A stretch of DNA of 21,438 nt from JBCBXA01 sp039816825 (GCA_039816825.1 JBCBXA010000044.1:1-21438), one strand, 5' to 3'. Positions 1 through 7,325 are shown, numbered from the stretch's first letter. Notes: generated by a model not told the origin, from the letters alone. A program made the numbers and translations.

Positions 1-795
1 GATCAACCGGACGCTGGCGAACTTGAAGTGACTGATTGCCGGATCGAATTTCAGGATGTGTCGTTTCACTACGGCAAGGCGGGCGGTGTCATTGACGGGC
101 TCTCCTTTGTCGTCGAGCCGGGTCAGAGCCTGGGCATTGCCGGGCCTTCCGGCGCGGGAAAAACCACAATCGCAAGCCTGCTGCTGCGCCTGCATGATGT
201 GGAGCGCGGGCGCATCCTGATCGATGGTCAGGACATAAAGACGGTGGGCCAGGCTTCGCTGCGCAGCCAGATTGGGCTTGTGACGCAGGACACGGCACTT
301 CTGAACCGATCAGTGCGCGAGAACATTGCATTTGCAAAGCCCGAAGCCTCTGAGGACCAAATCCGCGAAGCGGCCAGGCGCGCCAATGCCCTTGAGTTCA
401 TTGAAGGTCTTGAGGACACCAAAGGCCGCACCGGGTTTGACGCCCATGTGGGTGAGCGGGGTGTGAAGCTGTCCGGTGGTCAGCGCCAGCGGATCGCCAT
501 CGCTCGGGTCTTTCTCAAAGATGCACCCATCCTGGTGCTGGACGAGGCCACGTCCGCTTTGGACAGCCAGGCTGAGGCAGAGATTCAACGGCACCTTGAT
601 CAGTTGATGCAAGGCAAGACTGTGATTGCCGTCGCCCACCGCCTGTCCACCATTGCCGGACTGGACCGGATCCTGGTTTTGGACGGGGGGAAAGTCGTCG
701 AGCACGGCTCACACTCAGAACTGATCCTTGAAGACGGGCTTTATGCCTCCCTTTGGAGCCGGCAGGCGCGTGCTGACGACAATAGACCGAGCTGA
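1..795 (+). CDS. ABC exporter, C-terminal ATP-binding part (5' end outside window)
   Basis: The frame is open from the first base, so this is the 3' part of a longer gene; the internal GTG at 28 is not a credible start. The visible part is a full nucleotide-binding domain. Counting from that GTG: Walker A GPSGAGKT (39-46), a Q-loop in VTQDTALL, signature LSGGQRQRIAIAR, Walker B ILVLDEATSALD, and the H-loop AHRLSTI. The dense similarity to the MsbA/LmrA exporter NBD, and the missing N-terminal half, suggest a half-transporter with a fused membrane domain that works as a homodimer in the inner membrane, exporting a lipid or other hydrophobic substrate. The substrate cannot be told from this part. 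No T-run terminator is visible after the stop. The ABC ATPase call is certain; exporter type is inferred. Confidence 0.93.
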   Translation, partial: DQPDAGELEVTDCRIEFQDVSFHYGKAGGVIDGLSFVVEPGQSLGIAGPSGAGKTTIASLLLRLHDVERGRILIDGQDIKTVGQASLRSQIGLVTQDTALLNRSVRENIAFAKPEASEDQIREAARRANALEFIEGLEDTKGRTGFDAHVGERGVKLSGGQRQRIAIARVFLKDAPILVLDEATSALDSQAEAEIQRHLDQLMQGKTVIAVAHRLSTIAGLDRILVLDGGKVVEHGSHSELILEDGLYASLWSRQARADDNRPS

Positions 796-1132
796 TTGCC
801 AACGAAGCTGCAGCGGCTGGTACTGCGGGATGCAGCGGTTGGTGCAGCAGGAAAATGGATCGGTCTGGCCGAGCTTAAGCTCACATTTCCACAGATCGGT
901 CCCTTTAGGTTTAGGCATCTCATTCTTTAGGTGAGGGCTGTGCGAAATGGCGCGACATAGTGCCGTTTGGGGCTGTTCTAAACTGGACAAGCTCAAACCT
1001 GCGGCCTACACCCGCGACCATTGGCCGGACATCTGCGTGATGACGGACGTTTGTTGTGTCCTACATATGGTTCCAAAGGCATTTTCGCCTGGGAAACACC
1101 GATGTGAGACAGCCCGAACGAGGAAGCTGACT
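796..1132. other. Gene-free leader upstream of petA, with a palindrome and short direct repeats
   Basis: These 337 bases show no convincing gene: the open frames lack ribosome binding sites and recognisable protein. The stretch holds a perfect 12-bp palindrome GAGCTTAAGCTC (871-882) flanked by two copies of GATCGGTC (858-865 and 894-901), and two copies of CTTTAGGT (903-910 and 925-932) whose starts lie 22 bp apart. It probably carries the petABC promoter and regulator sites. I could not place the promoter hexamers with confidence. Confidence 0.5.
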
Positions 1133-1693
1133 TTGAGCACTGACGAGACAAAAAAAGACGGTCCTGAAAATGAAGGCCGCCGCGACTTTCTGATGATTGC
1201 AACCGGAGCCGCCGGTGCGGTTGCTGTTGGTGGCTTGGCGTGGCCCTTCGTCGCCTCCATGGCGCCCAACGCAAAAGTGCGCGCGGCGGGCCAGCCTGTG
1301 AAAATCGACGTCTCCGCTGTCGAGCCAGGACAGGCCATCACGGTGAACTGGCGCTCGGCTCCATACTTCGTCCGCCGGCTGACGGCTGAGGAGCAGGCAG
1401 CGGCTGCCGGTCTCACCGCTGATGACATGAAGGCTTATGAGCCTGTTGAAGATCGTCTCGGTGGCAGCGAAGGCGCTGCCGAGTGGACTGTGGTGAGCGC
1501 AAGCTGCACCCATCTGGGCTGCATCCCATCGCAAGTTGAAGGCGATGGCGAAGGCTGGAACTGCCCGTGCCATGGCTCGGTGTTCGACGTGGCGGGCCGT
1601 ATCCTGCGCGGTCCGGCTGCAACCAACCTGCCGCTGCCGCCTTATGTCTTTGCGAGCGAAAGTGAACTGATCATCGGAACAGAGGAAGCCTGA
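1133..1693 (+). CDS. petA: Ubiquinol-cytochrome c reductase, Rieske iron-sulfur subunit
   Basis: This is the Rieske [2Fe-2S] subunit of the cytochrome bc1 complex. It takes electrons from ubiquinol at the Qo site and passes them to cytochrome c1 on the periplasmic side of the inner membrane. The chosen TTG start has AGGAA at 1121-1125, seven bases upstream, and gives 186 residues, normal for the family; a longer open frame from 947 adds an N-terminus unlike any Rieske protein. Residues 15-34 hold a twin-arginine type anchor (GRRDFL followed by a Gly/Ala-rich hydrophobic stretch), as expected for a Tat-exported, membrane-anchored subunit. The two cluster boxes are CTHLGC (125-130) and CPCHG (144-148), giving both Cys/His ligand pairs and the disulfide cysteines. 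It is the first gene of petABC, two bases before petB. Confidence 0.96.
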   Translation: MSTDETKKDGPENEGRRDFLMIATGAAGAVAVGGLAWPFVASMAPNAKVRAAGQPVKIDVSAVEPGQAITVNWRSAPYFVRRLTAEEQAAAAGLTADDMKAYEPVEDRLGGSEGAAEWTVVSASCTHLGCIPSQVEGDGEGWNCPCHGSVFDVAGRILRGPAATNLPLPPYVFASESELIIGTEEA

Positions 1694-1695
1694 TT

Positions 1696-3042
1696 ATGTC
1701 TGCACCCGGTTCTGCACCCAATACGAGCAATCTCGAGCATCACGGCCACTACGAGCCGAAAACCGGCATTGGCAAATGGGTTGATGCCCGCCTGCCGCTT
1801 CCGCGGCTGGTCTATGACAGCTTTGTCGCCTATCCGGTTCCGCGCAACCTGAACTACTTCTACACGTTCGGCGGCATTCTCATGCTGATGCTGGTTTGTC
1901 AGATCCTGACAGGCGTGTTTCTCGCAATGCACTACGTCGCTTCTACCGAAGCAGCCTTCAACTCGGTTGAAGCCATCATGCGCGATGTGAACTATGGCTG
2001 GTTGATCCGCTACATTCACATGAACGGTGCGTCGTTCTTCTTCATTGCGGTCTACATCCATATGGCTCGCGGTCTCTATTACGGGTCGTACAAGGCGCCC
2101 CGCGAGATCCTCTGGATGCTCGGTGTTGTGATCCTTCTTCTCATGATGGCAACGGCCTTCATGGGTTATGTGCTGCCGTGGGGCCAAATGTCCTTCTGGG
2201 GCGCCAAGGTGATCACCGGCTTCTTCTCCGCGTTCCCGATCGTGGGCCAGGGGCTCCAGGAATGGCTGCTTGGTGGCTATAATGTCGGTCAGGACACTCT
2301 GAACCGCTTCTACTCACTGCACTATCTGCTGCCCTTCATGATTGCAGGCGTGGTCATCCTCCACGTCTGGGCACTGCATGTGACGGGTCAGACCAATCCG
2401 ACCGGTGTTGAGGTGAAGTCGAAGCAGGACACGGTTCCATTCACGCCATATGCAACCATCAAGGATGCGTTTGCGTTGATGGTGTTCTTCGTCGTGTTCG
2501 CCTACTTCATCTTCTACCTGCCGAACTATCTTGGTCACCCGGATAACTACATCCCGGCAGATCCGCTGAAGACCCCGGCGCACATCGTTCCGGAATGGTA
2601 CTTCCTGCCGTTCTACGCGATCCTGCGGGCCATCACGTTCGATATTGGCCCAATCGACTCCAAGCTTGGCGGTGTGCTTGCGATGTTCGCTTCGATCATC
2701 GTGCTGTTCTTCCTGCCATGGCTGGACACGTCGAAGGTGCGGTCGACCAATTACCGCCCGATGTACAAGATCTTCTTCTGGATCTTCGTCGTGAACGCCA
2801 TTTTCCTTGGCTGGCTGGGCTCCCGCCCCGCGGATGGCTGGTACATCATCGGAACGCAGGTCGGTACGTTCTACTACTTCGCCCACTTCCTGATCGTGCT
2901 GCCGATTCTCGGCTTGATCGAAACGCCGAAAGCACGGCCACGGTCCATCACCGAGGCGGTTCTTGGGTCCGGTTCCAGTTCCAGCGGCGGAGCTTCGGTG
3001 ACGCCGGCTGGCGCAACCGCAGCACCAGAGAAGAAGGGCTGA
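1696..3042 (+). CDS. petB: Ubiquinol-cytochrome c reductase, cytochrome b subunit
   Basis: This is the di-heme membrane core of the bc1 complex, carrying the Qo and Qi quinone sites. The 448 residues contain the four heme-ligand histidines in two pairs with the usual 14-residue spacing (H108/H122 and H209/H223) and the Qo-site motif PEWY at 299-302. Eight hydrophobic helices can be traced between about 55 and 408. The ATG has AGAGGAA upstream, inside the end of petA. The C-terminal 25 or so residues are an unusual Ser/Gly/Ala-rich tail (after residue 424) ending in EKKG, likely a disordered cytoplasmic extension. petB and petC are separate genes in different frames, unlike the fused fbcH gene of bradyrhizobia. 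Confidence 0.97.
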   Translation: MSAPGSAPNTSNLEHHGHYEPKTGIGKWVDARLPLPRLVYDSFVAYPVPRNLNYFYTFGGILMLMLVCQILTGVFLAMHYVASTEAAFNSVEAIMRDVNYGWLIRYIHMNGASFFFIAVYIHMARGLYYGSYKAPREILWMLGVVILLLMMATAFMGYVLPWGQMSFWGAKVITGFFSAFPIVGQGLQEWLLGGYNVGQDTLNRFYSLHYLLPFMIAGVVILHVWALHVTGQTNPTGVEVKSKQDTVPFTPYATIKDAFALMVFFVVFAYFIFYLPNYLGHPDNYIPADPLKTPAHIVPEWYFLPFYAILRAITFDIGPIDSKLGGVLAMFASIIVLFFLPWLDTSKVRSTNYRPMYKIFFWIFVVNAIFLGWLGSRPADGWYIIGTQVGTFYYFAHFLIVLPILGLIETPKARPRSITEAVLGSGSSSSGGASVTPAGATAAPEKKG

Positions 3043-3048
3043 CGCAGA

Positions 3049-3070
3049 CCGGGGCCGCGTGCGGCCCCGG
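3049..3070 (+). other. GC-rich intercistronic hairpin between petB and petC
   Basis: A perfect 10-bp inverted repeat: CCGGGGCCGC (3049-3058) and GCGGCCCCGG (3061-3070) with only GT between the arms, so the top pair will open to make the loop. There is no T-run after it, so it is not a standard intrinsic terminator. It lies in the 50-base gap between the petB stop and the petC start, just before the petC ribosome binding site. It may act in mRNA stability, processing or translational tuning. Confidence 0.7.
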
Positions 3071-3092
3071 CGCGTTCCATTCAAGGAATTCG

Positions 3093-3926
3093 ATGATGAT
3101 GAAAAAGATCGCAATCGCACTTGTCGGTGTTATCGCCTTTGGTGGTGTTGCGCAGGCAGCGGGCGACTACCCAATCAATAAGCCTCGCAAAGTGGACTGG
3201 TCCTGGTCCGGCCCACTGGGCACCTACGATAAAGCGCAGCTTCAGCGCGGCTTCCAGGTGTTCAAGGAGGTTTGTGCCGCGTGCCACTCCATGGATCTGG
3301 TGGCATTCCGCAACTTCAAAGATCTGGGCTATTCCGATGCGCAGATCGAGGCGCTGGCCTCCGAGTATGAGGTTCAGGCAGCACCCAACTCCGAAGGTGA
3401 AGTGCTGATGCGCCCGGCGCAGGCTACGGACTATTGGCCGAGCCCATATCTCAACGCTCAGGAAGCCGCTTACATCAACAATGGTGCCGTGCCGCCGGAC
3501 TTCTCCAAGCTTGCCATGGCCCGTGCTGTGGAGCGTGGCTTCCCGAACTTCGTGTTCGACATTTTCACCCAATATTCCGACAGTGGCTCAGACTATATCT
3601 ATTCGCTGCTGACCGGATATGGCGAAGAGCCAATCGCCAAATATGCTGATATCGACCCCGCCCTGTCGTACAATCCGTACTTCATCGCCGGTCCGGCCCT
3701 GGCCATGGCTCAGCCGCTTTGGGAAGAAAGTGTTGAATACACAGACGGGTCGCCAATGACGGTGGATCAGTACGCCAAAGACGTGACGGCGTTCATGAAA
3801 TGGGCGGCGGAACCAACGCTTCCACAGCGTAAAGCGATGGGCTTTGTCGTCATCATCTTCCTGTCGATCTTTGCCGTGCTGCTCTACATGGCAAAGCGCA
3901 AGGTCTTCGCTGATCTGAAGCATTAG
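3093..3926 (+). CDS. petC: Ubiquinol-cytochrome c reductase, cytochrome c1 subunit
   Basis: This is cytochrome c1, which carries electrons from the Rieske protein to soluble or membrane-bound cytochrome c. Three ATG codons in a row (3093, 3096, 3099) follow AGGA at 3084-3087; 3096 has the best spacing, so the exact start may differ by one or two codons. The 277 residues start with a Sec-type signal peptide (MMMKK, a hydrophobic core, then AQAA near 20-23). The heme site CAACH is at 61-65, the likely axial methionine is M205 in the GPALAMAQPLW segment, and a single C-terminal anchor spans about 247-266, ending in a basic tail. It is the last gene of petABC; a terminator follows. Confidence 0.96.
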   Translation: MMMKKIAIALVGVIAFGGVAQAAGDYPINKPRKVDWSWSGPLGTYDKAQLQRGFQVFKEVCAACHSMDLVAFRNFKDLGYSDAQIEALASEYEVQAAPNSEGEVLMRPAQATDYWPSPYLNAQEAAYINNGAVPPDFSKLAMARAVERGFPNFVFDIFTQYSDSGSDYIYSLLTGYGEEPIAKYADIDPALSYNPYFIAGPALAMAQPLWEESVEYTDGSPMTVDQYAKDVTAFMKWAAEPTLPQRKAMGFVVIIFLSIFAVLLYMAKRKVFADLKH

Positions 3927-3959
3927 GTTTCAGTCATCGCTATTCCGATAGGATTGAAG

Positions 3960-3984
3960 GCCCCGGCACCGCCGGGGCTTTTTT
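3960..3984 (+). terminator. Intrinsic terminator of petABC
   Basis: Perfect 8-bp stem GCCCCGGC (3960-3967) / GCCGGGGC (3971-3978) with loop ACC, followed directly by six T. It sits 34 bases after the petC stop and before the apt leader. Confidence 0.93.
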
Positions 3985-4073
3985 GTGCCTGCTGATCACT
4001 TCACCTTCCGTTGCGCTTTGAAACGGCGCGCATTTGTCTATGGTGCGCCAGTCTTAGACTGAGGACCCCATAC

Positions 4074-4619
4074 ATGCGCCAGACACTTGAGCAGGAGCTG
4101 GTCTCCGCGATCCGCAACATTCCGGACTATCCGAAGCCCGGCATCATGTTCCGCGACATCACCACACTGTTTGGCCAGCCCAAGGCTTTTCGCCGGGCAG
4201 TGGATGAACTGGTTCATCCTTATGCGGGCACGGGCATAGCTCAGGTTGTGGGCATCGAAGCACGAGGCTTCATCCTCGGCGGGGCCATGGCCCACCAGCT
4301 CTCTACTGGCTTCGTGCCCATTCGGAAAAAGGGCAAACTCCCCCACGAGACGGTCTCCATCGCCTACAGCCTTGAGTATGGAGTGGATGAGATGGAGATG
4401 CACAAGGATGCGCTTCAGCCCGGTGACCGCGTCATCGTTGTGGACGACCTCATTGCGACCGGGGGCACGGCGATTGCGGCCTGCAAACTTCTCAAGGAAC
4501 TGGGGGCCGAGATCGTTGCGGCCTGTTTCGTGATCGACCTTCCGGACATTGGCGGCAGAGCCAAGCTTGAAGAAATGGGCGTGCCCGTTCGAACACTGAT
4601 CGAGTTTGAAGGCGACTGA
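4074..4619 (+). CDS. apt: Adenine phosphoribosyltransferase
   Basis: This enzyme salvages adenine: adenine + PRPP gives AMP + pyrophosphate in the cytoplasm. The ATG at 4074 has GAGGA (4061-4065) eight bases upstream and gives 181 residues, typical of the family; a longer open frame from 4011 adds 21 unrelated residues. The N-terminal region has the family pattern IPDYPKPGIMFRDIT (16-30), then GIEARGF (60-66), and the PRPP-binding loop VIVVDDLIATGGT (120-132). The leader holds a small hairpin CAGTC-TTA-GACTG (4049-4061) next to the ribosome binding site, and a GGCGC/GCGCC inverted repeat (4025-4049) around a weak possible -10 TATGGT. The gene meets the next one tail to tail, stop against stop, with no terminator in between. 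Confidence 0.96.
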   Translation: MRQTLEQELVSAIRNIPDYPKPGIMFRDITTLFGQPKAFRRAVDELVHPYAGTGIAQVVGIEARGFILGGAMAHQLSTGFVPIRKKGKLPHETVSIAYSLEYGVDEMEMHKDALQPGDRVIVVDDLIATGGTAIAACKLLKELGAEIVAACFVIDLPDIGGRAKLEEMGVPVRTLIEFEGD

Positions 4620-5267
4620 CTATCCCCTTGGGGCGGCGTCAGTTTCAACCATGCTCTGGTGAGTATGGTCGCCGTCGGGGTGCAAAGTCAGCGTGAAATA
4701 GAGCGGTACCGCCAGATAGGCAGCAATGGTAAGGCCCAGCAAAATGCGAGCGAAAAGCCCGCTGAAGCGCCGAAACAGGATGATCGCCAAGACAACACCG
4801 ATGGCGACCTCTATGGGCGCCCATATGTTGCCGTAGCGGGCGGGATCCCAATAGCTGACCGGTGACCGAAACCGCCAGTCAGAAAGCGGATAAAGATGGG
4901 CATGGGCGTCGTCCACATGCAGAAAGAAGTCCGCCGCAATGTGAGCCAGGCTTGCAGCACCGAGGATCATGATCGCTGTTCCAGCGAGTGGTGCGCGCTG
5001 TCGCAGCACCAATCCTGCGGCCATCATGAGCCCATAGAGGGGTGCCGAGTTGCCATAGGCAGTGGCGGCTTTCCAAAAGGCTGAGTTGAAGTACACCTCG
5101 TCCCAGATCTCGCGTGCCGGCGTGCCCTTCATGCGCTCCCAGCCATACATGACGAAGATTGCAATGTCGGGAACAATGCCACCCGCAATGGCGGCGCTGT
5201 TTCGGATGTAGTGCCCAGGCTTTGCGAAGAGGGCGGCCCCCACAAGCATATGGGTTTGTGTCATCAT
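4620..5267 (-). CDS. Membrane-bound metal-dependent hydrolase-like protein (DUF457/YdjM-like)
   Basis: A 215-residue integral membrane protein with four or five hydrophobic segments (about 23-40, 74-88, 95-112, 148-165 and 172-193). It has an N-terminal TH pair (T5, H6), PD at 33-34, and a His/Asp-rich stretch with HIAAD (109-113), HVDDAHAH (117-124) and PLSDWR (127-132). This layout resembles the YdjM/DUF457 group of putative inner-membrane metal-dependent hydrolases, whose substrate is not known; alphaproteobacterial homologues are sometimes mislabelled as cobalamin biosynthesis proteins. The ATG overlaps the stop of the upstream metallo-beta-lactamase gene as ATGA (5267-5264), so translation is probably coupled; a second ATG follows at once. 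Family placement is by eye. Confidence 0.68.
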   Translation of the reverse strand: MMTQTHMLVGAALFAKPGHYIRNSAAIAGGIVPDIAIFVMYGWERMKGTPAREIWDEVYFNSAFWKAATAYGNSAPLYGLMMAAGLVLRQRAPLAGTAIMILGAASLAHIAADFFLHVDDAHAHLYPLSDWRFRSPVSYWDPARYGNIWAPIEVAIGVVLAIILFRRFSGLFARILLGLTIAAYLAVPLYFTLTLHPDGDHTHQSMVETDAAPRG

Positions 5268-5923
5268 GCGGGATGAGCCGCCAGAAGCTCGGCCAGAACC
5301 TGGTTGGTCGCTCGCTCCTGCCCGATGGTGGAGGGTGGCGTGTGCCCGCAGATGAAATTGTACTCGTCCGGCAGGGTGAGCACCTGCTCACGCATGGTCT
5401 TGGCTAGAGTGGCTTCATCGCCGCCGGGCAAGTCGGTGCGGCCAATCGAGCCCTCGAACAGCACGTCCCCCATGATGACCAGCTTGGACGCATGGCAGAC
5501 GAAGATCACGTGCCCCGGTGCATGGCCAGGCGTGTGCCGTACTTCAAATGTGTGCTCGCCAAGGTTGAGTTCGTCCCCATGGCTCAGCCAGCGGTCCGGT
5601 GTTGCGTTCTTCATGTCGGCTGGCATGCCGTAGCCGCGGGCGGTTTCCTCAATCGATGACAGAAGCGGCGCGTCCGCCTGATGAGGCCCAACGATGTCGA
5701 CTTCCAGTGTGGCCTTCACGGCTTCGGCGCCACCTGCATGGTCGAGATGGCCATGGGTCAGCCAGATGGCCTCCACAGTAAGTCCAAACTCCGTCACTGC
5801 TTCGCAGATGATCTCTGCATCACCCCCCGGGTCAACGATCACGGCCTGCTTGGTGTCCTCATCAAGGATCAGGGCGCAGTTCTGGTGAAATGGTGTGACC
5901 GGAATGAAGGCAACTTTGAGCAT
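5264..5923 (-). CDS. MBL-fold metallohydrolase, glyoxalase II-like (YcbL type)
   Basis: A cytoplasmic metallo-beta-lactamase-fold hydrolase. The 219 residues from the ATG at 5923 begin MLKVAFIPVTPFHQNC, matching the start of YcbL-type glyoxalase II proteins; a GTG nine codons upstream is less likely because AGGG lies just before the ATG. Metal ligands are visible: THGHLDH (56-62), H134 in HTPGHAPGH, D153 in MGDVLFEGSIGR, and H194 in FICGHTPPS. The short C-terminus lacks the glutathione-binding domain of classical glyoxalase II, so S-lactoylglutathione hydrolysis is possible but unproven; other thioesters are alternatives. Its stop overlaps the start of the next gene by four bases. Confidence 0.88.
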   Translation of the reverse strand: MLKVAFIPVTPFHQNCALILDEDTKQAVIVDPGGDAEIICEAVTEFGLTVEAIWLTHGHLDHAGGAEAVKATLEVDIVGPHQADAPLLSSIEETARGYGMPADMKNATPDRWLSHGDELNLGEHTFEVRHTPGHAPGHVIFVCHASKLVIMGDVLFEGSIGRTDLPGGDEATLAKTMREQVLTLPDEYNFICGHTPPSTIGQERATNQVLAELLAAHPA

Positions 5924-5996
5924 AAAGACCCTGTAAAGTGTGCCGGCCACGGAAGGTGCCCGGCACTTAAATGGGTTGGTCTGAAAAGAAGAGCGC

Positions 5997-6284
5997 TTAG
6001 CGACCCTTCATGAACTGGCCAACGATGGCGGACAAAGCAGCGCCGCCAACGGCTCCGCCACCTGCGTCACCCAAAAGGGCGCCGAGGTCCATTCCCGTGC
6101 CCGGGTCACCGGCTGCACCGCCGATGAGACCGCCCAGAAGCTGGCCACCGGCAATGCCGCCCACGCCACCGGCCAGCAGCTTTGGCAGCAGGCTCATGGC
6201 TGCGGTCTTGATGACCGATCCAGCGACGCCGCCACCGACGACGCCGGATATGATTTGAATGATGATTGGTAAAAGTGCTTCCAT
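5997..6284 (-). CDS. Small glycine-rich membrane protein, unknown function
   Basis: A 95-residue hydrophobic protein. It has an N-terminal segment MEALLPIIIQIISGVV, then many GxxxG-type repeats (VVGGGVAGS, LLAGGVGGIAGGQLLGGLIGG), a short loop rich in Asp/Gly (GDPGTGMDLG) and a C-terminal Gly/Ala-rich helix ending FMKGR. Such glycine-zipper patterns favour tight helix packing or oligomers in a membrane. Similar short proteins occur in alphaproteobacteria as conserved hypotheticals; no function is known to me. The ribosome binding site is very strong (GGGGAGGA, five or six bases from ATG), but its 5' part can pair in a hairpin (6294-6314). It lies between ilvE upstream and the MBL gene downstream on the same strand. 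Confidence 0.82.
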   Translation of the reverse strand: MEALLPIIIQIISGVVGGGVAGSVIKTAAMSLLPKLLAGGVGGIAGGQLLGGLIGGAAGDPGTGMDLGALLGDAGGGAVGGAALSAIVGQFMKGR

Positions 6285-6293
6285 AACAGTCCT

Positions 6294-6314
6294 CCCCTGA
6301 CAGAATGCCAGGGG
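6294..6314 (-). promoter_or_regulatory. Hairpin overlapping the ribosome binding site of the 95-residue protein gene
   Basis: On the minus strand CCCCTG (6314-6309) can pair with CAGGGG (6299-6294) across a nine-base loop. The 3' arm contains the first part of the AGGGGAGGA ribosome binding site of the downstream gene. The stem is only six pairs but five are G-C. It may damp translation or simply be chance; there is no T-run. Confidence 0.4.
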
Positions 6315-6344
6315 ACGCTATTGCAAGACGCACCGTTTGAGAAG

Positions 6345-7229
6345 TCAGGCGGCTGCGAGTTTGGGCTGCACTTCCGCTGTATAGTCTTCCATGAGCTGGC
6401 GGCTGATATCGCCTGGCACAAAGTTCGTACCTGCGATCTCGGAAACCGGCGTGACCTCGGCCGCAGTACCGGTAAGGAAGCACTCAGAGAAGCTGCCCAG
6501 TTCTTCAGGCATGATTGTCCGGACGTTGACATTGATGCCACGGCGTTTGGCGAGGTCGATGACCGTCCGGCGCGTGATGCCATCGAGAAAACAGTCAGGC
6601 GTGGGCGTATGAAGCTCACCATCCTTCACAAAGAAGACGTTGGCACCAGTCGCTTCTGAGACGTGCCCGCGATAGTCCAGCATCAGTGCATCGGTGAAGC
6701 CCTTTGCCTCCGCCTTATGCTTCGACATCGTGCAGATCATGTAGAGGCCGGCCGCCTTTGCATCAAAGGGCGCCGTGGCGGGGTCCGGGCGACGCCACTC
6801 CGCAATGTCCAGGCGAATGCCCTTGAGCTTCTCTGCCGGGTCGAAATAGCTGGGCCAGTTCCAGACCGCGATGGCTAGTTTGATCGTGCTGTGCTGCGCG
6901 GAAATCGCCATCATCTCGCTGCCGCGCCAGGCGACGGGACGCAGATAAGCGTCGTCAAGGCCCTGCACCTTCAACGTTTCAATGCATGCCGCATCGATCT
7001 CGTCAGCGGTGTACGGTATTTTCATGCCCAGCACGGTCGCCGAATGGATCAGCCTTTCCGTATGCTCGCGCAGCTTGAAAATCTCGCCGCCGTAAGCCCG
7101 TTCGCCTTCAAACACGGAAGACGCGTAGTGAAGACCGTGATTGAGCACATGCACCTTGGCCTGGGTCCAATCCACAAACTGGCCATTGAACCAGATTTTG
7201 CCATCGAGATTGTCGAAAGAGCGTGCCAT
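6345..7229 (-). CDS. ilvE: Branched-chain amino acid aminotransferase
   Basis: A class IV PLP-dependent aminotransferase that interconverts Leu, Ile and Val with their 2-oxo acids, using 2-oxoglutarate/glutamate. The 294 residues match family length. Family features are the N-terminal GKIWFNGQFVDW and HGLHYASSVFEG (31-42), the PLP lysine K158 in FDAKAAGLY, SEATGANVF (191-199), LDGITRRTV and the phosphate-binding GTAAEVTPV (254-262). ATG at 7229 has GGAG five bases upstream. It is transcribed divergently from the MarR gene with 82 bases between them; a similar ilvE-petP-petR neighbourhood is, as far as I recall, common in Rhodobacterales. D-amino acid aminotransferase is a class IV alternative but the substrate-loop patterns fit IlvE. 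Confidence 0.94.
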   Translation of the reverse strand: MARSFDNLDGKIWFNGQFVDWTQAKVHVLNHGLHYASSVFEGERAYGGEIFKLREHTERLIHSATVLGMKIPYTADEIDAACIETLKVQGLDDAYLRPVAWRGSEMMAISAQHSTIKLAIAVWNWPSYFDPAEKLKGIRLDIAEWRRPDPATAPFDAKAAGLYMICTMSKHKAEAKGFTDALMLDYRGHVSEATGANVFFVKDGELHTPTPDCFLDGITRRTVIDLAKRRGINVNVRTIMPEELGSFSECFLTGTAAEVTPVSEIAGTNFVPGDISRQLMEDYTAEVQPKLAAA

Positions 7230-7300
7230 GGGAACTCCAAACCGGCCAAAATGTGCGAAACGAGGTGAAAAACAGTGGAGTTGGCTAACAGTAGGGCCTA

Positions 7301-7325
7301 TTTAAGTCAAGATGGCTGACATAAA
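7301..7325. promoter_or_regulatory. 25-bp imperfect palindrome, candidate MarR-family operator
   Basis: TTTA-a-GTCA (7301-7309) and TGAC-a-TAAA (7317-7325) are inverted repeats with eight of nine arm positions matching and a seven-base spacer centred on 7313. It lies in the divergent gap between ilvE and the MarR gene and covers that gene's first ATG (7312). Size and symmetry suit a MarR dimer. Function is inferred. Confidence 0.5.

Noticed and set aside
310..705. 131-codon minus-strand open frame inside the ABC gene
   Set aside because: It is antisense to a complete, motif-rich ATP-binding domain and has no ribosome binding site or family similarity.
2595..3926. petC frame open far back into petB, suggesting a fused cytochrome b/c1 gene as in bradyrhizobia
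   Set aside because: petB and petC are in different frames, petB has its own stop at 3040-3042, and petC has a ribosome binding site and a clean signal peptide. The upstream part of the frame is chance in GC-rich coding DNA.
5940..5966. GTGCCGG/CCGGCAC inverted repeat between the MBL gene and the 95-residue protein gene
   Set aside because: A 13-base loop and no T-run on either strand; too weak to call a terminator.
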